A stretch of 64,000 bases of DNA. Source: a virus. Position numbers and translations under genes: made by a program. The notes under the pieces are model-generated. The model saw only the letters and a list, made by a program, of their open reading frames with translations, made no database searches and was not told where the DNA came from. This document shows, one piece after another, positions 46,258 through 53,955 of the stretch (within the stretch, counting starts at the first letter, position 1; each line of letters starts with the position of its first letter). The DNA lies in IMG/VR virus record IMGVR_UViG_3300020185_002701, positions 23,944-87,943 of that record; one strand, written 5' to 3'.

Positions 46258-47696
46258 ATGTAAAATTTGTTTATCAAAATTGGCATGATGGTTATCCTAT
46301 TACTAATGGTTTGAATGCAGCGGCACTAAAAGAAGTGATACGCAGATGGGAAGAACCTTCGTGTAATGCGCAATCTCCAAATGATTTAGCTCACGAAGCC
46401 TGCCACGCAGTTGGACTAAATTTCCCCTACCATCTAAAATCACAATGGTGGAAGCAAGCCGGTATTGAAGAAGTGAGAGTCCAAGACATAGACCCTCAGA
46501 GCGATACTATATGGATATATCCTAACAACATAATGCGCGATTTCGGTGGTGTTGTGAGTGATTCCTACGATTTTTTTAGTGTATTATCTCCTGAATTGTT
46601 AGCATTTATGAGATCAGGAACAGTAAAAATTCTGTTCGACAACTCTCACGATCCCACAGTGAACCAGGCACACTGTGGCCAAAAGAGTATATCGTATAAG
46701 TTCGAACTTAATGGTATTAATCCTAACAACGTATTGTTTATAGCTGGCGACACCGACAGTGCGGTAGAAACTACAAAACATCTTAAGATGAAAATAATCC
46801 CGTTGGGTAAGTTTTATCCTTGGTGCGCCGCAAATACTTTTGTTGAGGCCTCTAAAGACAGCATTATAGATCCCATAGGCTTAAAGTCAGAGTATGTTAC
46901 AGCAGCTGATTTGGATTCTAGTAAGATAAGAAAACACAAATTTTTAAGTTTTAATAGATCTTTACGCCCTCATAGACTTTGGCTTCTATGTAAAAGCATA
47001 GAACAAAACTGGTTAAAAGACAATTTATTTAGTTTTTTGTCAATGGCTGGTGGCCGGGAGGTAGCGCAGGATATATTACTCAATATAAATTCTGATTACG
47101 ATATTGCATCCAAAATTCCAAACAGCGGCTTAAAGAATATTATAGACCGCGATTCGATGCCCTGGTTGCCCCCTATTGCTAAGTTTAGCCAAAAAGTGGT
47201 AGACGAAGCTAAAAAAATTATTCCGTTAGAATTAGATACACAATCAGTGCCCAGGGACAATCTGGGAGGGTTTAGTACTAGTAGTTGTAATAACAAACAA
47301 TTTTACTCAGAAAGTTACTTTAATATCACTACAGAAACTGGACTTGATTATATGTTTCTTAGTGAAAAAACATTTAGACCTATTCAAAATTTACAACCAT
47401 TTATTTTTATAGGACCAGCAGGTGCTTTAAAATATTTAAAAACTCAAGGCTTTAAAACTTTTGATTCAGTAATAGATGAATCCTACGATTTGGAAGCAGA
47501 TCCCAGCATACGACTTACAATGATAGCAGAGCAAATAAACAAAATTAACAATATGGACATGCAAACTGTCCACGATATGTACTATAGTTTAACAGATATA
47601 CTTATACATAATCAACAACACCTACTTACATTTTGCGGAGATTCTCCGTATATAGAAAGTATGGAATACATAAAAGGAATATATAGTGGAAATTAA
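46242..47696 (+). CDS. Putative glycosyltransferase-like protein, family copy C (484 aa)
   Basis: Third and most divergent paralogue of the 40334/42925 family. The C-terminal half keeps YFNITTETG, LSEKTFRPIQNLQPFIF, ALKYLKTQGFKTF, VIDESYDLEADPS and ILIHNQQHLL. The N-terminal half differs and includes LFDNSHDPTVNQAHC and KHKFLSFNRSLRPHRLWLL; the last resembles the KFLcFNRRPRxHR segment of several uncharacterised phage transferases. The start overlaps the E1-alpha gene by 16 bases, with GGGGA just before it at a very short distance, so the exact start is not certain. It overlaps the following SDR gene by 11 bases. Confidence 0.6.
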   Translation: MGNILNVKFVYQNWHDGYPITNGLNAAALKEVIRRWEEPSCNAQSPNDLAHEACHAVGLNFPYHLKSQWWKQAGIEEVRVQDIDPQSDTIWIYPNNIMRDFGGVVSDSYDFFSVLSPELLAFMRSGTVKILFDNSHDPTVNQAHCGQKSISYKFELNGINPNNVLFIAGDTDSAVETTKHLKMKIIPLGKFYPWCAANTFVEASKDSIIDPIGLKSEYVTAADLDSSKIRKHKFLSFNRSLRPHRLWLLCKSIEQNWLKDNLFSFLSMAGGREVAQDILLNINSDYDIASKIPNSGLKNIIDRDSMPWLPPIAKFSQKVVDEAKKIIPLELDTQSVPRDNLGGFSTSSCNNKQFYSESYFNITTETGLDYMFLSEKTFRPIQNLQPFIFIGPAGALKYLKTQGFKTFDSVIDESYDLEADPSIRLTMIAEQINKINNMDMQTVHDMYYSLTDILIHNQQHLLTFCGDSPYIESMEYIKGIYSGN

Positions 47697-48651
47697 ATCA
47701 AAAAACATCATTGTTACAGGCGCAAACGGGCTTGTAGGCTTACCTGCTGTTGAAAAATGTTTAGCAGAAGGAGCAAGTAATGTTTATGCAGTGGATATTA
47801 ATACTAACAAATTAGAACAATTAGGAAAACATCCTAATCTACACATAGTCAACTCAGACTTGACTTATCTAGATAAGTGTGAAGATCTTTTTAAAAATAA
47901 AGACATTAACATAGTATTACATATTGCAGGCATTAAAGGATCTCCTGCAAGGTCTTCAAAACAACCTTGCGACTTTTTGTTTCCGATGTTAATGTTTAAT
48001 ACAAATATGATTAAAGCAGCATTTGATGCAAAAGTGGACTGGTTTGTTTATCTATCTTCTGTAGGCGTGTACCAACCTAGCCAAATTATGTATGAAGATG
48101 ATGTATGGGCAACAGTTCCATCTAAAAATGATTGGTATCCAGGCTGGACAAAGCGCATGGGTGAATTAACATTAGAATCTTTACAGGTACAATATGGATG
48201 GAACAATTGGACTGTTATTCGACCGTCAAACATTTACGGGGTTAACGATAACTTTGCTCAAGATGCAACAGTTATTAGTAGTAATATTTGGAAATTAAAA
48301 AATGTTCCAGGAAACATTGTGGCGTGGGGCGATGGATCCCCAAAACGAGACTTTGTATTTAGTGACGATGTTGCTCAAGCAAGCATTGATGCAGTAAAAA
48401 AAGAAGTAAATGATATTATTAACTTTGGATGCGGCAAAGCAGTAAGTATTAAAGAAACTATAGAAACTATAGTAGATGTTTACACAGAAATTTCAGGCGA
48501 AGAACGAAATATTGTTTGGGATGAAACAAAAATGAACGGAGATCCTATAAGATGTTTAAGTTCAGCTCGCCAAGAAAAATATGATATACTACCTAATACT
48601 TCTCTCAGAGATGGGATCAAAAAAACTATAACTACGTATTTTGATTTATAA
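47686..48651 (+). CDS. NAD-dependent epimerase/dehydratase family protein (321 aa)
   Basis: An extended-SDR sugar enzyme starting at GTG 47686 inside the end of the upstream gene, with AAAAGGAAT about eight bases before it. The Rossmann motif is TGANGLVG; YLSSVGVYQP marks the catalytic serine region; RPSNIYG and WGDGSPKRDFVFSDDVA are the usual substrate-binding and C-terminal signatures seen in GDP-fucose-synthase-like members. The YxxxK position reads P-G-W-T-K with Tyr one residue too early (WYPGWTK), so the catalytic Tyr is displaced or replaced. Probably a nucleotide-sugar epimerase or reductase; exact substrate cannot be told. It is the last gene before a late promoter. Confidence 0.75.
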   Translation: MEIKSKNIIVTGANGLVGLPAVEKCLAEGASNVYAVDINTNKLEQLGKHPNLHIVNSDLTYLDKCEDLFKNKDINIVLHIAGIKGSPARSSKQPCDFLFPMLMFNTNMIKAAFDAKVDWFVYLSSVGVYQPSQIMYEDDVWATVPSKNDWYPGWTKRMGELTLESLQVQYGWNNWTVIRPSNIYGVNDNFAQDATVISSNIWKLKNVPGNIVAWGDGSPKRDFVFSDDVAQASIDAVKKEVNDIINFGCGKAVSIKETIETIVDVYTEISGEERNIVWDETKMNGDPIRCLSSARQEKYDILPNTSLRDGIKKTITTYFDL

Positions 48652-48699
48652 GAAAATAGTTTTGCATTACCGAATTTTTTTGCTGTAAAAGACTGCCAC

Positions 48700-48707
48700 G
48701 ATAAATA
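48700..48707 (+). promoter_or_regulatory. T4-type late promoter octamer GATAAATA
   Basis: GATAAATA in the 80-base gap between two SDR genes. The predicted start near 48713 gives a leader of about 19 bases before ATG 48732; the leader has only a weak purine stretch (AGAGA). Confidence 0.72.
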
Positions 48708-48731
48708 TTACACACAAACACAGAGACAAAC

Positions 48732-49724
48732 ATGGAACTTACAGACAAAATATTAATAACAGGTGCCAGCGGATTTATTGGCAGTAATATTCTTAAAAAT
48801 CTTTACAGTAAAGGATATAGGAACATACGAACTACAAGTCTTTCAAGAGATTTAAGAAATGACTTTACTGGTTGCGAAACAATCGAACATCTTAAAGGTG
48901 ATTTAAAAGAAGAACAGTTCTGTACTAGTGTAACCAAGGACTGTGATGTAGTTATAAATTGCGCTGCAAGCACGTCAAATGCACTGGACACCAAAGTCAA
49001 TCCATTAATCCACGTAACCCCTAACATAATTATGAATGTTAATTTGCTAGAACAATCATGGAGAAACTCTGTGAGTAAATTTGTATTCATTAGTAGTAAC
49101 ACTGTATACCCCGAGATGGGTAACGAGTATTGCCACGAAGAAATAGACTGTATAGGAAGCAAGTTAATTCCTGTGTATGCAGCGGTTGGCGGAATGAAAA
49201 GATACTTTGAACAATTGTGTGATTACTTTAGCAATCAAATACACAATCCTATGCAATGTATTATAGTACGACCTAGTAATGCATTTGGGCCTAACGATAA
49301 GTTTGATTATGATAAATGTCATGTAACTCCTGCTAATATACGCAAGGTAGCAGACGGGTTGAATCCGATACCAATTTGGGGCGATGGTAAAGACATTAGA
49401 GACTTAATGTATGTAGAAGATATGTCAGACAGCATAGTTTTTCTAGCAGAAAATATTCACAAGTATGATATTGTAAATGTTTGTTACGGTAAGGGATATA
49501 GTATCAATGAAGTTCTAGCTGTCATGAAAGATATTGAAAATAATGATAATCCAGTGGACTATGTTAATAATAAAGCATTCATGATATCTGTGAGACTTTT
49601 AAGTAGCAAAAAACTTAACGATATGGGATGGAAGCCTAAGTATACTCTTCGCGAAGGTTTGGAAAAAACTTTAAACTGGTATAAGCAAAATACACATTTA
49701 TTCGATCCGGACAGCAAACCATGA
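48732..49724 (+). CDS. NAD-dependent epimerase/reductase, GDP-fucose-synthase-like (330 aa)
   Basis: An extended-SDR enzyme: LITGASGFIGSN for NAD(P), FISSNTVYPE for the serine strand, VRPSNAFGPNDKFD and WGDGKDIRDLMYVEDM as C-terminal signatures. The catalytic segment reads YAAVGGMKRYFEQLC, so Lys is present but Tyr is not at the usual four-residue distance. I believe this GxMKRY arrangement is a recurrent variant of GDP-fucose-synthase-like proteins. It heads a new late transcript and ends on an ATGA overlap with the third SDR gene. A 4-keto-sugar reductase/epimerase role is inferred. Confidence 0.75.
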   Translation: MELTDKILITGASGFIGSNILKNLYSKGYRNIRTTSLSRDLRNDFTGCETIEHLKGDLKEEQFCTSVTKDCDVVINCAASTSNALDTKVNPLIHVTPNIIMNVNLLEQSWRNSVSKFVFISSNTVYPEMGNEYCHEEIDCIGSKLIPVYAAVGGMKRYFEQLCDYFSNQIHNPMQCIIVRPSNAFGPNDKFDYDKCHVTPANIRKVADGLNPIPIWGDGKDIRDLMYVEDMSDSIVFLAENIHKYDIVNVCYGKGYSINEVLAVMKDIENNDNPVDYVNNKAFMISVRLLSSKKLNDMGWKPKYTLREGLEKTLNWYKQNTHLFDPDSKP

Positions 49725-50653
49725 AAATTCTTATTACAGGTGGAGCAGGGTATTTGGGCTCCACAATGGCGGAATATCTCCTTGACTGTGGACATACAGT
49801 AACAGTTCTAGACAATTTAATGTACAAGCAGTTGAGTTTACTGCATTTATTTAAATGGGAAGGATTCAACTTTATAAAAGGTGATGTTAGAAATGTTAAA
49901 CTGTTAAAAGAACTAGTAGGAATACATGATGTTATTATACCTCTTGCTGCTATAGTAGGGATGCCTGCATGTAATGCCGACCCTGAACTTGCTGTAGCTG
50001 TAAATCAAAAACACGTAGAAAACATTATTGCGTCAATGAACGACAACACCAAGATAATTATGCCTAACACTAACAGCCAATATGGAAGCAGTCAGGAAAT
50101 TATTACAGAAGAAAGTGATTTTAATCCACTTAGTTTATATGCTGAAACTAAATGTGCTGCTGAGGATGCAGTAATTGCTGCTGGCGGAGTAGCATTGCGA
50201 TTAGCAACAGTATTCGGAGTAAGTCCAAGAATGCGTCAAGATTTGCTGGTTAACGATTTTGTTTACAGATCTGTAGTGGACGGTTATCTGGTTTTATTTG
50301 AAAGCCACTACAAACGTAATTATATACATGTTCAAGATATAGCTAGAGTGTTTGCTTTTATGATCCAGAACTATGATGCTGCGAGTGGGCAAGCATTCAA
50401 TGTAGGTCTAAGCAGTGCTAATTTAAGTAAACTTGAACTGGCAGAAAAAATCCATGAACACATACCTAATTTAGTTATATGCCAAGAAGAATTTAAAAAA
50501 GATTTCGACCAAAGAAATTATATTATTAGTAATGACAAAGTAGAAAGCCTAGGTTGGAAACCACAATTTGGATTAGACTTCGGTATAGCCCAATTAATAA
50601 CTGCATATCAAATGGTGCAAACTTACAACAACAGGAGTTTTACGAATTTATGA
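49721..50653 (+). CDS. NAD-dependent epimerase/dehydratase family protein (310 aa)
   Basis: An extended SDR with ILITGGAGYLGS, then DVRN, PLAAIVG and NTNSQYG. The catalytic motif YAETK is canonical, unlike in the other two SDR genes of this cluster. YIHVQDIARVF and the C-terminal LGWKPQFGLDFGI match nucleotide-sugar epimerases. The sequence FNPLSLYAETKCAAEDA fits the family well, and the length is normal. It overlaps the preceding and following genes by ATGA junctions, so the three SDR genes and the small gene after them are likely translated together. The substrate is not determined. Confidence 0.8.
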   Translation: MKILITGGAGYLGSTMAEYLLDCGHTVTVLDNLMYKQLSLLHLFKWEGFNFIKGDVRNVKLLKELVGIHDVIIPLAAIVGMPACNADPELAVAVNQKHVENIIASMNDNTKIIMPNTNSQYGSSQEIITEESDFNPLSLYAETKCAAEDAVIAAGGVALRLATVFGVSPRMRQDLLVNDFVYRSVVDGYLVLFESHYKRNYIHVQDIARVFAFMIQNYDAASGQAFNVGLSSANLSKLELAEKIHEHIPNLVICQEEFKKDFDQRNYIISNDKVESLGWKPQFGLDFGIAQLITAYQMVQTYNNRSFTNL

Positions 50654-51075
50654 AATCTAGAAAATACAATCACACACTAGGAGACCTAATAGATAGGTTA
50701 TCAATTGTTCAACTTAAAGAAGTGTTTATACCAGAGTTTAAAAATGAATATGCAGATGAAATTAACGACATTGTGCATGACATACAGCTAATTTTAGATG
50801 AAGAAAATCCTAAACTTGATGCGAAAACCCTTAGAGCTATCATAGTATGTGCTCAAATGAATTTACATATTTGGCATAATGAGTCTAATTACCGACGAGG
50901 AATCAAGGAGGGTAATAATCTAGAACTAACGCATGGATTAAATGGTATTCGTAATACCAGTAAAAATGTAATACAAGAAGCAGTGGGCGGTAGAAAAGAT
51001 TATAAAGTAGACTGCTTGGCAGCTGATTGGAAAGATTGGTCAGTTAGTTGGGATGAACAAACAGGAGATAGATAG
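50650..51075 (+). CDS. Small helical protein, possibly DUF4254-like (141 aa)
   Basis: ATG 50650 overlaps the SDR stop (ATGA) and has AGGAG 12 bases upstream; the longer frame from 50554 runs inside the SDR gene and is rejected. The protein is helical: TLGDLIDRLSIVQLKEVFIPE, then an alternating pattern around IWHNESNYRRG and LTHGLNGIRNTSKNVI. That layout (WH followed by E and R, then LN.IRN) recalls DUF4254 proteins found in surface-polysaccharide clusters, but the match is weak and made by eye. It sits immediately before the TPP Pyr-domain gene, one base apart. Function unknown. Confidence 0.6.
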   Translation: MKSRKYNHTLGDLIDRLSIVQLKEVFIPEFKNEYADEINDIVHDIQLILDEENPKLDAKTLRAIIVCAQMNLHIWHNESNYRRGIKEGNNLELTHGLNGIRNTSKNVIQEAVGGRKDYKVDCLAADWKDWSVSWDEQTGDR

Positions 51076-51076
51076 G

Positions 51077-51607
51077 ATGCTGTACAAGGACGAACTAAAA
51101 AATGCAATGACCTACATAGGCAAAAAACCTTTAAGTAAATTTATTGGGCAGCAAACGGTTTATCCTGGTAACGTTACAAGCGGCACTTTGGTAAATGTCC
51201 CTAGAGATAAATTATTAGAAGTGCCAGTGTTCGAAGAAGTACAAATGGGTATGAGTTTGGGTTATGCACTAACAGGAGGTACAGTAGTATCAATTTTTCC
51301 TAGATGGGACTTTTTGATAAGTGCTACTAACCAACTAGTCAATCATGCCGACAAATGGAAACTTTTAACTAATAAGGAAGTTAATTTGATAATTAGAGTG
51401 TGCAAAGGATCAAACACACCGCTTAATCCTGGGCTTCAACACCAAGGTGATTATTTTGATGAATTCCAATCAATGTGTAAAAACGTCAATTTCGTAAAAT
51501 TAACTAAACCAGCTCAAATTTACAACAGTTATGCAGAAGCAACAGATCAAGGAGGTGTACATTTAATACTGGAGTACCCTGACTTATATGAAACAACCGA
51601 TGAATAA
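51077..51607 (+). CDS. TPP-dependent E1-beta-like subunit, Pyr domain only (176 aa)
   Basis: ATG 51077 follows AGGAG by nine bases and is preferred to ATG 51053 inside the upstream gene. The sequence is the transketolase-type Pyr domain of E1-beta: VFEEVQMGMSLGYALTGG, where the Glu53/Glu54 pair holds the residue that activates the TPP aminopyrimidine, IFPRWDFLISATNQLVNHADKW, then NPGLQHQGDYFDEF (the family's GxQHS). Ordinary E1-beta has about 325 residues with a C-terminal transketolase domain; that domain is absent here. It pairs logically with the E1-alpha-like gene at 45628, although seven genes separate them. A heteromeric minimal carboligase acting on a sugar is inferred. Confidence 0.75.
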   Translation: MLYKDELKNAMTYIGKKPLSKFIGQQTVYPGNVTSGTLVNVPRDKLLEVPVFEEVQMGMSLGYALTGGTVVSIFPRWDFLISATNQLVNHADKWKLLTNKEVNLIIRVCKGSNTPLNPGLQHQGDYFDEFQSMCKNVNFVKLTKPAQIYNSYAEATDQGGVHLILEYPDLYETTDE

Positions 51608-52448
51608 CAATACACGTTGGACTGAGAAAGCAATTGCATTTGCAGGATGCAGTTTTACCTGGGGACAAGGCCTTTATTATTATAGCGATTTAAGCACAGT
51701 GGTCCCAGTAGGCGAATATGATTATCAAGATAATCTTGTTACTGAGATACAAAAAAAGTATGTAATGAGAAATAATTATAGCTGGCATGTTGCAAACTAT
51801 TTTAACAGTGTTCAACTAAACCAACTTAGGAACGGAGGGTCAAACTCCGATTGGATTAATTACTGGGGCGAAGATATATTGGGGGGTCCCAATCGGGAAC
51901 ATTATTACTATCCTGAGGAAATACACCTTTTTGTTGTCCAAATGACACAACCCCACAGAGACAATAACAGCCAATTATTTCCTTCAGATATGACCTATTT
52001 GGATGCATTAAACGATCCTAATCTACTTCCTGAAATAATGGAAATTCACGGCTTTAAAACAATACAAGAATTTACCAACGCTCATAATAAAATGGTTGTG
52101 GGAAATGTAAAAGCATTTTTACAAAAATTAGAAGCTCATGGAATACCTACTATGCTATATACCTGGCCAGCCGAGAATGTAAATCACATAATAAGTGATC
52201 CTTGGCTAGCTGAAAGATTTATGCGCATAACATATAATGGAATCACTTATGATTGTCAGTATGACTTGATGAACGATAATCCTCATCTAGTAATCAAGCA
52301 CGACAAAAGTACGTTTGGTGAAAATTGCCCTACCGATCATCACCCTTCGTTAGAATGTCATAAAATAATAGCAGATAATGTAATACAACACATTACAACA
52401 CACGATTTAATAAAGGAAAGAAATGAACGAGAGTTGGCAAGATCTTAA
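51588..52448 (+). CDS. SGNH/GDSL-like hydrolase (286 aa), copy 2
   Basis: FAGCSFTWGQGL carries nucleophile Ser22; RNGGSNSDWI contributes the second block (Gly/Asn of SGNH); and PTDHHPSLECHKIIADNV supplies the C-terminal D..H pair. It is longer than copy 1 at 44933 and not closely similar to it outside these blocks. Start ATG 51588 lies within the E1-beta gene (20-base overlap) after GGAG; ATG 51600 is an alternative. The inserted middle contains several aromatic residues (YYYSDL, EHYYYPEE). An esterase or acyl-sugar hydrolase/transferase role is inferred from family and context. Confidence 0.7.
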   Translation: MKQPMNNNTRWTEKAIAFAGCSFTWGQGLYYYSDLSTVVPVGEYDYQDNLVTEIQKKYVMRNNYSWHVANYFNSVQLNQLRNGGSNSDWINYWGEDILGGPNREHYYYPEEIHLFVVQMTQPHRDNNSQLFPSDMTYLDALNDPNLLPEIMEIHGFKTIQEFTNAHNKMVVGNVKAFLQKLEAHGIPTMLYTWPAENVNHIISDPWLAERFMRITYNGITYDCQYDLMNDNPHLVIKHDKSTFGENCPTDHHPSLECHKIIADNVIQHITTHDLIKERNERELARS

Positions 52449-52497
52449 ACATAATTTTTTTGAGCAGAAAGCCCGCCCTACTAGCAGAACGGATTAG
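52423..52497 (+). CDS. 24-residue mini-ORF upstream of nucleotidyltransferase gene
   Basis: ATG 52423 has a good AAAGGAAAG site and overlaps the 3' end of the SGNH gene. The product is MNESWQDLKHNFFEQKARPT plus four residues, ended by TAG at 52495. The frame is the same as that of the nucleotidyltransferase gene, whose ATG is at 52501, so only TAG plus one codon separate them. It could be a translational-coupling leader, a remnant of a longer deleted gene, or an N-terminal extension cut by an amber codon. No homology recognised. Confidence 0.4.
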   Translation: MNESWQDLKHNFFEQKARPTSRTD

Positions 52498-52500
52498 CGT

Positions 52501-52893
52501 ATGAAAATATTTGTTAATGGTACCTTTGATATTTTACATCCTGGACATATGGCATTATTTGAATACGCAAAATCGCTAGGTAAGGTGAGAGTAGCAATAG
52601 ATTCTGATGCACGAATAAAGTTAATGAAGGGCGATAGTAGGCCTATTAACAGTGTGGAAGTTAGGAAACGCATGTTAGAATGCATAAGATATATTGATGA
52701 AGTTAGTGTTTTCGGCAGCGATCAAGAACTGATTGACACGGTAAAGACTTATGCACCTGATATAATGATAGTGGGTTCAGATTATAAACACAAAACAGTT
52801 ATTGGAAGTGAACATGCAAAAAAATTGTTTTTCTTTGAAAGAGACGATAGATATTCTTCAACTAGCATCATCCAAAATATTAATAATAGGTGA
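52501..52893 (+). CDS. Cytidylyltransferase-type nucleotidyltransferase, HldE C-domain-like (130 aa)
   Basis: The N-terminus VNGTFDILHPGH is the nucleotide-binding block with HxGH at residues 13-16. NSVEVRKRMLECIRYIDEV, IVGSDYKHKTVIGSE and a late STSII (the family's ISST) follow, and the length is normal for a stand-alone domain. It resembles the adenylyltransferase half of HldE (heptose 1-phosphate to ADP-heptose) and TagD-type glycerol-3-phosphate cytidylyltransferases. The neighbouring HldE-type kinase favours a heptose-like sugar. It overlaps that kinase gene by 80 bases in another frame. ATG 52501 lacks a clear Shine-Dalgarno, so coupling to the mini-ORF is likely. Confidence 0.8.
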   Translation: MKIFVNGTFDILHPGHMALFEYAKSLGKVRVAIDSDARIKLMKGDSRPINSVEVRKRMLECIRYIDEVSVFGSDQELIDTVKTYAPDIMIVGSDYKHKTVIGSEHAKKLFFFERDDRYSSTSIIQNINNR

Positions 52894-53611
52894 CGGCTGT
52901 AAAGATATCTACCACTACGGCGATGTAAATAAGATCAGCCAGGAAGCCCCTGTGCCTATTTTTAAGCAAGTAAAAACGGATTTTAAATTAGGCATGAGTT
53001 ACAATGTGTGTAGAAATTTTAATGCTCTTGGATCAAACACAGTACTGCAAAGTTATGTTGCAGAGAATAAACATCGATACATAGATAGAAAAAGTAATCA
53101 GCAAGTATACAGAGTTGACGAATCTTTAGCAACACCTCGATCTGAATTTGATTGTAGTGGAGACTTTGATGCAGTAGTGATTAGCGATTATGACAAAGGC
53201 GCTTTAAGCTATGAAGATATCGAAGAGATAATTACATCCGCGAATGCACCAGTTTTTATTGATACAAAAAAATCTGATCTTGCAAGATTTAAGGATTGTA
53301 TAGTAAAAATAAATGAGATAGAATACAATGATAGTGTTAGCTTGCCAGAGAATTTAATTGTTACTAGAGGCAGCAAAGACGTAATTGTTCTAGATCAAGG
53401 TAAAGTTACAAGTACGCATCCTGTTAATTCAGTAGAGTTATATGATACTACAGGAGCAGGAGATAGCTTTTTAGCCGCATTTGTGTTATACTATATAGCT
53501 ACAGATCATTTAGTAGACTCAATAAACTTTGCTGTTAGAAGTAGCCAAATAAGTATAACTAAACGTGGGGTATATGCACCTACTCTGGAGGAAATATGTC
53601 AACTAGACTAA
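52814..53611 (+). CDS. PfkB-family sugar kinase, HldE N-domain-like (265 aa)
   Basis: ATG 52814 has GGAAG upstream and lies inside the nucleotidyltransferase gene; the earlier TTG 52802 is rejected. ILIIGDGCKDIYHYGDVNKI and SQEAPVPIF closely follow the start of HldE kinase domains (GD...D.Y.YG....ISPEAPVP). The ATP/active-site motif DTTGAGDSF places the catalytic base at Asp217, with VISDYDKGAL before it. The protein is about 50 residues shorter than a full HldE kinase domain. It probably phosphorylates heptose 7-phosphate or a similar sugar phosphate at C1. Order nucleotidyltransferase-kinase is the reverse of the fused HldE enzyme. It overlaps the cupin gene by 16 bases. Confidence 0.82.
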   Translation: MQKNCFSLKETIDILQLASSKILIIGDGCKDIYHYGDVNKISQEAPVPIFKQVKTDFKLGMSYNVCRNFNALGSNTVLQSYVAENKHRYIDRKSNQQVYRVDESLATPRSEFDCSGDFDAVVISDYDKGALSYEDIEEIITSANAPVFIDTKKSDLARFKDCIVKINEIEYNDSVSLPENLIVTRGSKDVIVLDQGKVTSTHPVNSVELYDTTGAGDSFLAAFVLYYIATDHLVDSINFAVRSSQISITKRGVYAPTLEEICQLD

Positions 53612-53955
53612 GTGGTGACGTGCAAAAAACATGGGGGTCAGAAACAATTTGGTGTTCTAACGATTTGTATTGTGGCAAAATGCTTAATTTTAACACAGGA
53701 CATAGTTTCAGTATGCACTTCCACAAGGAAAAAGATGAGACATGGTATGTGCTTAGTGGTAAATTCCAGTTAACAACTATTAATACAACAAATGCTGAAC
53801 AACTAGTTGAAACACTACACGCAGGAGATGTAAAACATATACCGCCTATGCTGCCTCATCAGTTACTGTGTTTAGAAGCTGGCACCGTTATTGAAGTTAG
53901 CACACCTGATAGCGTAGAAGACAACTACCGAATGTGGAGAGGACAACCATCATGA
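53596..53955 (+). CDS. Cupin protein, phosphomannose-isomerase-like (119 aa)
   Basis: A single cupin domain: GHSFSMHFHKEKDETWYVLSG (metal-binding H.H.....E) and GDVKHIPPMLPHQL, then VIEVSTPD. This is the pattern of type II phosphomannose isomerase and of small sugar-phosphate-binding cupins. Start ATG has GGAGGAAA at optimal distance. It overlaps the kinase upstream by 16 bases and the HAD gene downstream by ATGA. In this setting it may isomerise or epimerise a sugar phosphate feeding the kinase/nucleotidyltransferase pair; that role is inferred. Confidence 0.75.
   Translation: MSTRLSGDVQKTWGSETIWCSNDLYCGKMLNFNTGHSFSMHFHKEKDETWYVLSGKFQLTTINTTNAEQLVETLHAGDVKHIPPMLPHQLLCLEAGTVIEVSTPDSVEDNYRMWRGQPS

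Noticed and set aside
48652-48699. T-run near 48676-48681 as a terminator
   Set aside because: No stable stem precedes the T-run; the pairing on either side is too short.
44388-49724. A complete dTDP-rhamnose pathway
   Set aside because: Only the RmlC-like step is clear; no RmlA or canonical RmlB dehydratase can be identified in the window.
50554-50649. Longer N-terminus of the 141-aa protein
   Set aside because: It lies wholly within the SDR gene in another frame; ATG 50650 with AGGAG and an ATGA junction is the credible start.
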